A stretch of 64,000 bases of DNA from Citrifermentans bremense. Lineage in GTDB: Bacteria > Desulfobacterota > Desulfuromonadia > Geobacterales > Geobacteraceae. The stretch lies in NCBI RefSeq assembly GCF_014218275.1, contig NZ_AP023213.1, positions 1,528,001-1,592,000 of the forward strand. The letters run 5' to 3'. Below the pieces are notes generated by a model, which searched no databases, had not been told where the DNA came from, and was given only the letters and a program-made list of their open reading frames with translations. Below are positions 9,412 through 17,752 of the stretch, piece by piece; position 1 is the first letter of the stretch, and the number at the start of each line of letters is the position of its first letter. Position numbers and translations under genes: made by a program.

Positions 9412-10572
9412 ATGGTGGCAAGGGTTGTAAGGAAAAATTACAAAAAAATTACGGGACTTTTTTTCGACTTTTTCGAGAGCGAAAAAACTTCAGGAGTTCT
9501 GCTAATTGTTTGCACCGTTTTTTCCATACTAATGGCAAATTCATCCGGTCGGTCCCTGTATATTGGTACGTGGCATTATGAAATTCTTGGACACAGCCTA
9601 CAATACTGGATCAACGACGGACTTATGGCTATTTTTTTCTTGCTGATCGGGTTGGAAATCGAGAGAGAAATATATGTTGGCGAACTATCTAACCGACAAA
9701 ACGCTTTGCTACCGATTGCCGCAGCCATTGGTGGCATGGCGACACCGGCACTGTTTCACTTCCTCCTCAATCGAGAGACAGCAACAGTGCACGGCGCTGG
9801 AATCCCCATGGCAACGGATATCGCTTTCGCACTTGGAATCTTATCCCTAGTGGGAAACAAAGTGCCAACTTCGCTTAAGGTTTTTCTGGCAGCTCTGGCC
9901 ATCATTGATGATTTAGGCGCTATTATAGTCATTGCTGTTTTTTACGTGACAGACTTTTCATTGATTTATTTTACCTTGGCTTTAGCGATATTTGGTCTAC
10001 TCCTGCTGCTAAACCGCTGCAACATAAATCGCCTTTCTGTTTATCTCATTCTAGGTGGCATCATGTGGTTTTTTATGCTCAAGTCTGGTGTCCACGCCAC
10101 CATTGCCGGGGTCTTGTTAGCATTTGCTATTCCATTCCGGCAAATCCGGAACAATTCGCCATCATATAGGCTACAGCACTTTTTACATAAGCCTGTTGCC
10201 TTTTTCATTATGCCAATTTTCGCTCTAGCCAATACAGGTATCACGTTGACTGGAAACTGGGCAGAAGGACTTGCGACTTCCAATAGTCTAGGCATTATAG
10301 CAGGCTTACTGGGAGGCAAGCCGTTGGGAATATTCTTGTTTAGCTACCTCTCAGTTAAAGCAGGACTGTCAAAGTTGCCGAATCGTGTTGGCTGGAAGCA
10401 TATCATCAGCGTTGGTTTTCTTGGCGGAATAGGATTTACAATGTCTATTTTTATCACGCTGCTTGCTTTCGGAGACTCCACAGTTGTTGAGAGCTCTAAG
10501 CTCAGCATTTTGCTCACTTCCGTGCTCTCCGGTACCATCGGCTTCATGTTGTTGAGCCGACAGTCAACATAG
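9412..10572 (+). CDS. nhaA: Na+/H+ antiporter NhaA
   Basis: A 386-residue membrane protein with about 12 hydrophobic segments. It exchanges cytoplasmic Na+ for H+ across the inner membrane. Key residues are visible: Asp in MATDIAFALG (residue 136) and the Asp pair in AIIDDLGAI (166-167), corresponding to the ion-binding aspartates of E. coli NhaA. The start ATG 9412 has GGAG at 9403-9406. The gene is clearly more AT-rich than the operon on its left, including long T runs, which suggests separate acquisition. A salt/pH role fits the neighbouring osmolyte genes and proton ATPase. Confidence 0.93.
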   Translation: MVARVVRKNYKKITGLFFDFFESEKTSGVLLIVCTVFSILMANSSGRSLYIGTWHYEILGHSLQYWINDGLMAIFFLLIGLEIEREIYVGELSNRQNALLPIAAAIGGMATPALFHFLLNRETATVHGAGIPMATDIAFALGILSLVGNKVPTSLKVFLAALAIIDDLGAIIVIAVFYVTDFSLIYFTLALAIFGLLLLLNRCNINRLSVYLILGGIMWFFMLKSGVHATIAGVLLAFAIPFRQIRNNSPSYRLQHFLHKPVAFFIMPIFALANTGITLTGNWAEGLATSNSLGIIAGLLGGKPLGIFLFSYLSVKAGLSKLPNRVGWKHIISVGFLGGIGFTMSIFITLLAFGDSTVVESSKLSILLTSVLSGTIGFMLLSRQST

Positions 10573-10906
10573 GTTGTGGCTAATTTTTAAACAATACGTT
10601 GCCCAAATTAAACGGTATTTTGCCCCAGTATCGACATCCATGTTTGTGGAAAGGCTTCGAATTTTAAGCCAGTATCGGCGTCCCCACGGTGCCCCCCCTA
10701 TGAACTATTGAGCCTTTACAGATTGAGAGGTGAGTCTCAAAATACCGATGTTGGGTTGAAATTGGATGACGATCGACAACTTATTATGCGATGTACTACA
10801 TCAGCTACGGACTAATGAATTCAGCAAAGTGTGCGCAAAGCGTATAATGAGTGGAGAGGCTGCCGGTACGGAGTCTTCATTCCATTGTACTTTCGGAGGA
10901 AAAGCC
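10573..10906. repeat. Intergenic region with three copies of a short dispersed motif, two of them inverted
   Basis: The consensus is roughly TTTTAACCCAGTATCGGCGTCC. Direct copies lie at 10616-10639 and 10661-10684, and an inverted copy at 10744-10763. The last pair encloses about 60 bases, giving a tiny element with inverted ends. Further copies are at 14456, 14843 and 17393. Such multiple short end-repeats resemble decayed ends of an insertion sequence, possibly IS21-like, but no transposase remains. Confidence 0.55.
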
Positions 10907-11371
10907 ATGAGATTCGCGAAAATTCTCGTTGTGAACCGCCTTTCCCAGTATACGCGGGACGCCGTGCGCTACGGGGGCATGCTGGCTACATGCTTCCAGG
11001 CCGACCTCCTCGTACTGCGGGTCATCTCAAATCCTGTGGACCAGGAGGCGTTGAACGCGCCGAGTCTGTTCATCAAGGGGGAAAAATACAAAACGATCAG
11101 CAGCATCGAGGAGCAACCCCGGGAGGATCTGGAGAGGGTGATCAGGGAAGAGGTGCCGACAACGTTGTCGGTTACCGGATTGGTGACGGATCGTGATCCC
11201 CTCCCCGAGATAACCAGGATAGTACGGGAGGAGAAGGTCGATCTGCTGGTTGTCCTAGCCCACGAGCAGTCCCGTCTTGAGAACCTGCTGTTCCCCGATA
11301 ACCACGGGCTGATCAGGACGCTGCCTTGCTCCATCCTCCTCATGAAGCATGAGCCGCGTCCGGTAGGATAG
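10907..11371 (+). CDS. Universal stress protein (UspA family)
   Basis: A 154-residue cytoplasmic protein of the Usp fold. It starts MRFAKILVVNRLSQYTRDAV (first beta strand and helix) and ends with a strand-forming LPCSILLMKHE, both typical of Usp domains. The ATP-binding G-2x-G-9x-G(S/T) signature is not intact: the corresponding region reads AHEQSRLENLLFPDNHGLIRTLPCS. ATG 10907 has a strong RBS, GGAGGA at 10895-10900; the frame is open upstream to 10766, but that part overlaps the repeat region and looks non-coding. It converges with the proton ATPase gene with a 40-base gap. Confidence 0.82.
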   Translation: MRFAKILVVNRLSQYTRDAVRYGGMLATCFQADLLVLRVISNPVDQEALNAPSLFIKGEKYKTISSIEEQPREDLERVIREEVPTTLSVTGLVTDRDPLPEITRIVREEKVDLLVVLAHEQSRLENLLFPDNHGLIRTLPCSILLMKHEPRPVG

Positions 11372-11411
11372 GGGAAACGATGAGCGACGATATGCTGCAG
11401 CGAGGAGAGGG

Positions 11412-14015
11412 TCAGGCGATTACCCGCCCCTTGCGCAGCAGTCGGTAGACCTCGATCTTGGCCAAATCGTTAATGAAGAACCAGACAAGGGCGTAGCCCC
11501 AGACCAGCAGGGCGTAGCCCCAGCCGATGGGTGCGATGAACCAGCCGTAGACCGCGAAGAGTGTGGCCGCCATCTTGGTCGAGACTGCCGCCCAGAAGAG
11601 CAGTGAGGCCGGGTAGGGCGGTTGCCAGAACCGGCGTTCGGTACGGGTCACGAATATGGTGAGATGACCGGCGATGGCTAGTTTTAAAAAGACGAAACTT
11701 TGCACCACGTCGGGGGGGAGTTTCAGATAGAGTTTGGCTAGGTAGAAGATACCGAAACTCGCGATTACGCCCAGGACGCCGAGCACCGTCGCTATGGTCA
11801 TCACTTCGGTCATATTCCAGCGGATCGGCCGATCATCAGCCTTGGTGTTGTCTAAGGCTATGGCGAGGATAGGGATGTCGTTAAGAAACGCCAGTATGAT
11901 GATCATGATCGCGGTGACAGGGTAGAAGTTGAATATGAGAATCGAAGCGGTCATGAAAAGAATCACCCGGATGGTCTCCGCGATCCGGTAGATGCTGTAG
12001 CTTTTCATCCTCTCGAAGGTGATCCTCGCCCCCTTTATCGCCTCGACTATGACCGATAGTCCTGGTGTGAGCAGAATCAGATCGGCCGCGGCCCGTGCCG
12101 CGTCTGTCGCTCCGGAGACCGCTATGCCGGCATCTGCTTTTTTCAAGGCGGGAGCGTCGTTGACTCCGTCGCCGGTCATGCCGACGATATGGCCTCCCTT
12201 CTGCAGTTTGTCCACGATGAGATACTTGTCCTCGGGGAAAACCTGGGCGAATCCGTCGGCACCTTCGATAAGCGTGATGATCTCCGATTCGTGACTGTGC
12301 ACGTATCCCTTGGGCAAAGCCAAAGCTCCGAATTCCCTTTCAAGGGCCTGCGCCACCGACTTCCCGAAACGCAGTGCCTCCTCTTCTTTCACGTCGGGTG
12401 ACAGCTTCCCAAATACCGCCTTCGCAACCACCTCACCCAAAAGAACCAACTCCCGGGTGCTTGCCCCACTCAGTTCCTGCGCGCTCGAAATTTCAGCGCC
12501 GATTCCGAGTTCCTCGGCTATGTGCCTGGCTATGGCGATGTTGTCGCCGGTGACCATCTTGATATCGATGCCGAGACGTTTGGCCTCATCAATGGTGCTG
12601 CGCGAATCTTCCCTGGGTGGGTCGAAAAGGGGGATGAGTCCAAGGAAAGTGAAGAATTGCTCCTCGGGCCGCTTCCTCGCAACCCCCAGGGTCCGGAAAC
12701 CGCTCTCGGCGAATTCCTCAACCCGCCTCGCTGTCTCAAGGTGCTCGAGACGCTCATCGCAGAGAGAGAAAACCACCTGCGGGGCCCCCTTGGTGACAAC
12801 GGAACGCTCGCCCCCCGCTTCGACAACAGCCTCTGTCCTCTTGTTCACCGGGTCGAACGGAGTGAAGGATATCTGCCTGTATTGAGCAAGTTCGGTACCG
12901 CCACTGGCCTTGAGCAGGTCGAAGATGGGGCGCTCGATCGGGTCTTCGTTTTCTTCCCTGGAGGCGAGGGCGGCACAGAGGAGCAGTTCGTTCAGGTCAT
13001 GGCCCTTGGCGGGCGACGGGTCCGCGACGGTCATCCTGTTCTGCGTCAAGGTCCCGGTCTTGTCGGAACAGAGGATATCAACCCCGGCAAGTTCTTCGAT
13101 GGCGACCAAACGGCTAACTACCGCATGCTTCTTGGCAAGGTTCATGGCTCCCACCGCCATGGTCACCGAAAGTATGGCAGGCATTGCCACGGGAATCGCG
13201 GCGACCGTCAGGACCAGGGCAAATCTTAGGATCTCCAGCATGTTCTCGTGGCGAAACATCGCGGTGAACAGGATGAGTGCCACAAGGAAGACGGTAAGAA
13301 TGATCAAGTAATTGCCGATGTTGATGACCGCTTTCTGAAAATGGCTCTTCTCTTCCTGCTGCGCCTGAGCGACCAGCGCCACTGTTTTGCCGAAGAAGGT
13401 GTTTAGCGCGGTGTTGGTAACGACGCCAAGCATCTCCCCCTGTTTCACCACTGAATTGGCGTAGGCTATGTCACCTTCCTTCTTGCTTGCCGGCAAAGAC
13501 TCACCAGTAAGCGCCGACTGGTCCGCAAGGATGTAATCCCCCGCGATGAGTTTTATGTCCGCTGGAATCAGGTCGCCGATCCTGACTTTGACGATGTCAC
13601 CCGGCACAAGGCTCTTGGCATCGATGGTCTGGAACCCGCCGTCGCGAAGTACAAGGGCCGTTTTGGCCAGCTTCTCTTTCAGTACCGTGAGGGCGTTAAG
13701 GGCCTTCGATTCCTGCCAGAAGTCTATCCCCACATTGGTCATCAGGAGAGCCAGAATGATGGTGAAATCGTCCCATTTGGCGACTAACGCGGACAAAAGC
13801 GCGGCGATTTCGATCATCCCCGGGATCGGTCCCCAGAAACGCCTCAGTAGCCTATGCCCCAGCGACTCGATCTTTTCTGGTATTTCGTTGTACCCGTAGA
13901 GTTTCAGCCTTTGGCTTGCCTCGCTCGATGAGAGGCCGTTGGCCCTGTCCGTCCGCAACTCTCGCAGGGTCTCCTCAACGGATAATGACGAAAATGATTC
14001 GGTGCTCTTGGCCAT
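11412..14015 (-). CDS. P3A-type plasma-membrane H+-ATPase
   Basis: A P-type ATPase of 867 residues. It has TGES at 170-173 (actuator), PVAMPA in the fourth membrane helix (about 275), the phosphorylated Asp318 in DKTGTLTQNRM, MVTGDN, and the hinge motif MTGDGVNDAPALKKADAGIA. Absence of heavy-metal N-terminal domains and the PVAMP motif place it with the fungal/plant-type proton pumps (P3A), also found in some bacteria and archaea. It would expel protons using ATP. It lies nine bases downstream of the SpoIIAA-like gene on the same strand, suggesting an operon. Several K+ or Ca2+ pumps share motifs, but the family call is fairly secure. Confidence 0.88.
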   Translation of the reverse strand: MAKSTESFSSLSVEETLRELRTDRANGLSSSEASQRLKLYGYNEIPEKIESLGHRLLRRFWGPIPGMIEIAALLSALVAKWDDFTIILALLMTNVGIDFWQESKALNALTVLKEKLAKTALVLRDGGFQTIDAKSLVPGDIVKVRIGDLIPADIKLIAGDYILADQSALTGESLPASKKEGDIAYANSVVKQGEMLGVVTNTALNTFFGKTVALVAQAQQEEKSHFQKAVINIGNYLIILTVFLVALILFTAMFRHENMLEILRFALVLTVAAIPVAMPAILSVTMAVGAMNLAKKHAVVSRLVAIEELAGVDILCSDKTGTLTQNRMTVADPSPAKGHDLNELLLCAALASREENEDPIERPIFDLLKASGGTELAQYRQISFTPFDPVNKRTEAVVEAGGERSVVTKGAPQVVFSLCDERLEHLETARRVEEFAESGFRTLGVARKRPEEQFFTFLGLIPLFDPPREDSRSTIDEAKRLGIDIKMVTGDNIAIARHIAEELGIGAEISSAQELSGASTRELVLLGEVVAKAVFGKLSPDVKEEEALRFGKSVAQALEREFGALALPKGYVHSHESEIITLIEGADGFAQVFPEDKYLIVDKLQKGGHIVGMTGDGVNDAPALKKADAGIAVSGATDAARAAADLILLTPGLSVIVEAIKGARITFERMKSYSIYRIAETIRVILFMTASILIFNFYPVTAIMIIILAFLNDIPILAIALDNTKADDRPIRWNMTEVMTIATVLGVLGVIASFGIFYLAKLYLKLPPDVVQSFVFLKLAIAGHLTIFVTRTERRFWQPPYPASLLFWAAVSTKMAATLFAVYGWFIAPIGWGYALLVWGYALVWFFINDLAKIEVYRLLRKGRVIA

Positions 14016-14024
14016 GGCGCCACT

Positions 14025-14387
14025 CTATTCGCTCAGCCAGCGCCGAGCATGTTTCAGGTCGTCGTTAGAGAAAATCCTGACCTGTCCGGGCATGAAAAAG
14101 CCGAACCCCTTAACCGCCGTGGCGATCCATCCCACGTCCGTGACCACCGCCACCCGCTCCCAGGCGGCAAGATGCTGCAATCCAACTTTGGCATCCTCCC
14201 AAATGGCTTTAGCTTCAAACCCGGTGAACTCCTGCCCCAAGTGGTAAAGGAACCGTATCTTAATCTGCCGAGCCAACAGTTCCTCAACCGCCGGAATGAG
14301 CACCGACCGATAGTCGGCCCCGGTCACCTCTCCCCTCGCCTCAAATTCGAGCATATCGTCAGGCAGTTCGTTGATTCGCACCAGCAT
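14025..14387 (-). CDS. SpoIIAA-like (STAS-related) protein
   Basis: A 120-residue soluble protein resembling the SpoIIAA-like family. It begins with a short strand (MLVRINELPDDMLEFEARGEVTGADY), continues with IRFLYHLGQEFTGFEAKAIWEDAKVG, and ends with FFMPGQVRIFSNDDLKHARRWL. The family has a STAS-type fold; its biochemical role is unclear. A strong RBS (AGGAGG) precedes ATG 14387. The proton ATPase gene follows after nine bases, so the protein may be a cytosolic partner or regulator of the pump; this is inference from operon structure. Confidence 0.78.
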   Translation of the reverse strand: MLVRINELPDDMLEFEARGEVTGADYRSVLIPAVEELLARQIKIRFLYHLGQEFTGFEAKAIWEDAKVGLQHLAAWERVAVVTDVGWIATAVKGFGFFMPGQVRIFSNDDLKHARRWLSE

Positions 14388-14401
14388 GATCGCCTCCTGA
14401 T

Positions 14402-15121
14402 CTTAGACTGCTTCCTTCGTAATATTCTACCATCAGTGTATTGATTCGGCGTCACACTTTAACCCAATATCGGCCTGCAAAGTCCCCGGTCATGTATGAA
14501 CGCGGCGTCCTGCGCTGCCAAAAGCGGCGGTTGTCGCAGGACCGCCTGTGACTTTCTCTGAATTGATGTGATGTCGTAGCGGCGACGGGCTGTATCTTTG
14601 TCGGACGCTAATTTAACCGGAGAGTTGGGCAAATGCTGATAGGGACCCTCATGGTGCCCGCTCAACCGGTCGACCCGTTGAGGCCATGGTGTAACGGTCA
14701 CCACCTTTGGCACGGGCAACCGAAAATACGGCACCTGCGCTGGCGCAGTTGATGGGGCACAGACAGATGATGACGATGGGATTTGGTGTGCGCACGAGCG
14801 CTACCAAGGCGGTGCTCTTTGACGGGAGGTCGATCGGCTTTGAAAATTGACCCAACATCGGCGTCCAAGGCCGACCCATCTCTTTCAAAATATCGGGCCA
14901 TTACAGTTTGAAGTCGAAGAATGCCTATGGTAGGTTAATTGACATCTGGATTTCGTTTTTCGGTAGCCTTCGAAACAATTTTTCGTACCCTGTGTTGTAC
15001 CCTAAAGTGTTGCAAACATGGTTAACATGTGATACACGGTAAATCATCAGTGAGCGGCTAACCGCTCGAGATTTTAGCAAGTTGTTGGTTTTCTTTAAGT
15101 GGGTGAGAACGGTCGGTTGCT
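14402..15121. other. Long non-coding stretch with dispersed-motif copies
   Basis: No convincing gene. Copies of the ACCCAGTATCGGCG motif at 14456-14475 and 14843-14866 lie in direct orientation about 390 bases apart. Small minus-strand frames between them overlap one another and resemble nothing known. The region probably contains remnants of mobile DNA at the right end of an inserted segment that ends in the tRNA fragment at 15122. Confidence 0.45.
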
Positions 15122-15166
15122 CTCATAACCCGAAGGTCACAGGTTCAAATCCTGTCCCCGCAACCA
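15122..15166 (+). other. 3' fragment of a tRNA-fMet gene (probable attachment site)
   Basis: The 45 bases start in the anticodon loop (CTCATAACCC, anticodon CAT) and continue through the variable loop, a complete T arm (ACAGG-TTCAAAT-CCTGT) and the 3' acceptor strand CCCCGCA plus encoded CCA. The 5' half of the tRNA (acceptor strand, D arm, 5' anticodon stem) is missing: the upstream bases cannot form these stems. The fragment is followed by a terminator, as expected of the original tRNA 3' flank. This is the pattern of a displaced tRNA 3' end after site-specific integration; the inserted DNA would lie to the left. Confidence 0.75.
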
Positions 15167-15176
15167 AAACATATCA

Positions 15177-15211
15177 AAGGCACTTGGGCTGATTAGCTAA
15201 GTGCCTTTTTG
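15177..15211 (+). terminator. Rho-independent terminator after the tRNA fragment
   Basis: AAGGCACTT and AAGTGCCTT form a nine-base stem with a short loop, followed by a T run. It is probably the native terminator of the original tRNA-fMet gene. Confidence 0.75.
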
Positions 15212-15620
15212 TTTGTCCGCATTCCCTATCCCTCCTCCCTCCTTTTCCGGGGACACAATACCTGTTAAATGTTGACACATTAAATAACTCCTGTACTCTG
15301 CGGCGATGGCGCGCATCTCTCGGGTCGTGGTACCCAGACATCCTGTCCGCGATACTGTAGCCACAGGGCATCGCCCACGCATAAACCTGTTTTCTAATCT
15401 GCCAAACGCGTTCAAATGATGTTCCCGCCCTCCGAACAAGCAACCTGAGGCTGCCTTGTTGTCAGCTGAGTTTGCCGACGATCTTTTGGCTACCGGCGAG
15501 GAAGTTCTTACTCACAGCATCGGTGAGCAGGATCCCAGGAAAACAGTTTTAACCGAAGACGAGTTTTGCAGCCGCCTCATGGCAAATCGTTCCAGAATCA
15601 GAAAAGCACTAGAGGCGTAG
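15212..15620. other. Decayed region with an orphan 3' coding fragment
   Basis: A TGTCCCCGGAA-type motif (minus strand, near 15245-15256) resembles RAYT/REP-associated sequence seen elsewhere in the window. From about 15456 to a TAG at 15618-15620 a plus-strand frame reads naturally (SAEFADDLLATGEEVLTHSI and onwards, about 54 residues), but it has no plausible start or RBS. It may be the end of a truncated gene; I do not recognise the family. The rest up to the next promoter shows nothing definite. Confidence 0.35.
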
Positions 15621-15766
15621 CCAAATATTCACCTGTAACAATCATTCTTCCCTGACCACTGTTCCCAGTTTCATGCAGCAGCCGATCTCTTATAGGTTCA
15701 ACATGTGCCCCGCCTGTCGGGGCGCTGTCATTTCGGGTTCTTGTACATCTCTGTGAATTCAAAAGG

Positions 15767-15794
15767 TTTACATAACCTCGTCCGGTGCTATCCT
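15767..15794 (+). promoter_or_regulatory. Probable sigma-70 promoter of the secreted protein gene at 15827
   Basis: TTTACA at 15767-15772 and TATCCT at 15789-15794 are spaced by 16 bases and end 32 bases before the start codon. Confidence 0.5.
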
Positions 15795-15826
15795 GTACTC
15801 AATTTGAGTTTGAAAGGAGAGACGGT

Positions 15827-16237
15827 ATGAGAAACATAGTGAAAGCCGCGCTGGTCCTTTTAACAGCTGCCTTGTTGATGGGCATGGGTAGCCTGGGAGG
15901 CGCACCGGAAGGAGAGGTGCCCAAAACGGATGAGAACCTCAAGGTGCAGCTTACCGACCGTACGGGAGTGAGAATCGAGTTGACCAGGTTTTCTATGAAC
16001 GGCAAGGTCTTCCTTGAAGGGAAAAGAGGGGCTGGAGAGATGAATGTCTTCTTCCACGACCTGAATGAAATCGGCTTCGGCCCTGCCAGTGGCGATACGG
16101 TGCAGGCCGATCTGCTGCTAAAATCCGGACGCCGCCTCCAGCTCAACGTACGGGAGAGTGCCGTCTTTTACGGAGATACGGGTGAAGGAACTTACCAGAT
16201 TTCGGCGCATGACATCAGCCGGATCCTGATTCACTAG
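15827..16237 (+). CDS. Small exported protein of unknown function
   Basis: A 136-residue protein. The N-terminus (MRNIVKAALVLLTAALLMGMG) is a signal peptide without a lipobox cysteine. The mature part is mainly beta-strand-like, with DLNEIGFGP, VQADLLLKSGRRLQLNVRES and YQISAHDISRILIH, suggesting a small beta-barrel or sandwich domain. RBS AAAGGAGAGA sits about six bases before ATG 15827. It stands alone on the strand, 70 bases before the adenosine-kinase-like gene. I do not recognise a named family. Confidence 0.7.
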   Translation: MRNIVKAALVLLTAALLMGMGSLGGAPEGEVPKTDENLKVQLTDRTGVRIELTRFSMNGKVFLEGKRGAGEMNVFFHDLNEIGFGPASGDTVQADLLLKSGRRLQLNVRESAVFYGDTGEGTYQISAHDISRILIH

Positions 16238-16307
16238 ATGAAGGTGAGAGCTGAGCACGCTGGCACTGATCGAGGCGCTGGTTGTTCGCCTTGTCCGGGA
16301 GGAACCC

Positions 16308-16796
16308 ATGAACGTGGAAATACATGATGTGAAAATTGAGTATCCCGAGGGATGCAACATCATCTTAGGCCAGACACACTTCATAAAGACTGCCGAGGAC
16401 CTGTACGAGATCATTGCCACGACAGTACCAAAGGCCCGCTTCGGAGTTGCCTTTACCGAGGCATCCGGTCCCTGCCTGATAAGGACCGAGGGGAACGACG
16501 AAGAGTTGGTCCAGGGATGCGTGCAGGCGCTGAAGGCGATCGGCGCCGGTCATGTCTTCTGCGTCCTGCTGCGCGATGCCTACCCCATTAACGTGCTTAA
16601 CCAGATCAAGAACTGCCCGGAGGTTTGCCGGATTTACTGCGCCACGGCAAATCCGCTCCAGGTTATCGTTGCCTCCACGCTTCAGGGGTGGGGGATCCTC
16701 GGGGTAATCGATGGCCTGCCGCCCAAAGGGGTGGAGACGGACGAGGACCGGCAGGAACGCCGCGACCTGTTGCGGCGCATAGGTTACAAATGCTGA
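16308..16796 (+). CDS. Adenosine-specific kinase-like protein (PF04008 type)
   Basis: A 162-residue protein matching a small family annotated as adenosine-specific kinase after an archaeal structure. Recognisable stretches are EIHDVKIEYPEGCNIILGQT, ARFGVAFTEASGPCLIRTEG, CVLLRDAYPINVLNQIKNCP and the conserved end VIVASTLQGWGILGVIDGLP. In the family adenosine binding is better supported than a kinase reaction, so the biological role is open. The start ATG 16308 has GGAGGA about five bases upstream. No operon partner is obvious. Confidence 0.82.
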   Translation: MNVEIHDVKIEYPEGCNIILGQTHFIKTAEDLYEIIATTVPKARFGVAFTEASGPCLIRTEGNDEELVQGCVQALKAIGAGHVFCVLLRDAYPINVLNQIKNCPEVCRIYCATANPLQVIVASTLQGWGILGVIDGLPPKGVETDEDRQERRDLLRRIGYKC

Positions 16797-16889
16797 ATAG
16801 TGCTGCTCCAAATCAGGTATGAGCCGGGTGTCTGGCCCCTCAGCCCAAAAAAGTGAATTTGAAACAGTCAATATTGTGAGGAGGATATT

Positions 16890-17321
16890 ATGAAAGTAAT
16901 TATATCTTTTGTCTTTTGTGTCTATTTTATGCTTGCAGGAGTGCTGGCTTTCGCTGCATGTCCTGATCCACAATTGGTCTGCCAAATTTATCACCCTGGT
17001 AGCACTATGACTGGCTATTGTGCGTACGCAGATTGCTTTGATATGAGTTATGGAGAAGAAGTGAGATTAGTTGCAGGCGACGACGAGGGCTTATTTCCAA
17101 GGCGGTGGAAGATGTGGAACAAGCATGCTGCGGATATAACTCAATGGGGGGACTTCCCTTGCAACATTGAGCCGAATGGATCCAAGACAAAAATCTGGAT
17201 TCCAGAAGGCGATACTAAATGCTCAGTTAAATTAAACAGTAGCAATTCATCTATCTTCTATGAGCACTTTGCTGCTAATCCACTATCAGGATGCTTAGGT
17301 TGGGTGGAATGTAGAGAATGA
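16890..17321 (+). CDS. Secreted cysteine-containing hypothetical protein
   Basis: A 143-residue protein with a clear signal peptide (MKVIISFVFCVYFMLAGVLAFAA) and a mature part with eight or so cysteines, as expected for a disulphide-bonded periplasmic or extracellular protein. RBS GAGGA is about seven bases upstream. The gene is distinctly AT-rich compared with the chromosome-like genes in this window, consistent with acquisition. I recognise no family. Confidence 0.62.
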   Translation: MKVIISFVFCVYFMLAGVLAFAACPDPQLVCQIYHPGSTMTGYCAYADCFDMSYGEEVRLVAGDDEGLFPRRWKMWNKHAADITQWGDFPCNIEPNGSKTKIWIPEGDTKCSVKLNSSNSSIFYEHFAANPLSGCLGWVECRE

Positions 17322-17392
17322 AAAGGTTAGGCCGAACCTATTGATCGAGTATTCCCATTTTGACTGAGCCGACCGTTTTGCGAATCGGCTTC

Positions 17393-17454
17393 GAGTTTAA
17401 CCCAGTATCGGCGACGCAGAAATGAGTATTATGTCTCCTGAATTCCCGACGCTC
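17393..17454. repeat. Two abutting dispersed motifs
   Basis: 17393-17413 is another copy of the TTTAACCCAGTATCGGCG motif found at 10.6 and 14.4-14.9 kb. It runs directly into 17417-17454 (AGAAATGAGTATTATGTC and on), which recurs at 22230-22267 with a few changes. Such mosaics are typical of decayed insertion-sequence or REP-like ends. Confidence 0.55.
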
Positions 17455-17490
17455 TAGCAAAGTGACGACAACCCGCATATAGAAAGCTTA

Positions 17491-17522
17491 AGCCGGCCAC
17501 CGCGAGGTGTGCCGGCTTTTAA
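17491..17522 (+). terminator. Hairpin with T run, probable terminator
   Basis: AGCCGGC (17491-17497) pairs with GCCGGCT (17511-17517), followed by TTTT. It lies 170 bases downstream of the secreted protein gene. Confidence 0.5.
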
Positions 17523-17564
17523 TTCGCTCAATTGGCCTGAATTTCAGCTGGCGACTTCCACAAT

Positions 17565-17635
17565 CCCCTCTCCCTCCGGGTCTTCGCCCACCGCAGGGTT
17601 CCGGCCCGCAGGCGGGAGAGGGACAGGTGAGGGGG
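17565..17635. repeat. REP-like imperfect palindrome
   Basis: CCCCTCTCCCTCCGG at 17565-17579 is mirrored by the GGCGGGAGAGGGACAGG segment beginning at 17611 and the following GGTGAGGGG, with a GC-rich loop between. This kind of extragenic palindrome is common beside RAYT transposases, and one lies just downstream. Confidence 0.5.
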
Positions 17636-17663
17636 ACGGGCCTGCGATGTCTGCCTCAAACTG

Positions 17664-17752
17664 TCATCCCGCAAACAAAATCCCTGCAATGGTGGCATTG
17701 AGCAGATTCGCCAGGGTGGCAGCCAGCACGCACCGAAGCCCAAGTCGCGGAA
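17664..17752 (-). pseudogene. 3' fragment of a nucleoside transporter (NupC/CNT-like) gene
   Basis: Read on the minus strand, this ends in DLGLRCVLAATLANLLNATIAGILFAG and a TGA stop at 17666-17664. That resembles the extreme C-terminal helix of concentrative nucleoside transporters. The match stops exactly where the left inverted repeat of the RAYT element begins (17753). Only about 28 residues remain, so the family call is tentative. Confidence 0.4.

Noticed and set aside
15040..15166. Complete tRNA gene
   Set aside because: Only the 3' half is present; bases 5' of 15122 cannot form the acceptor, D or anticodon stems.
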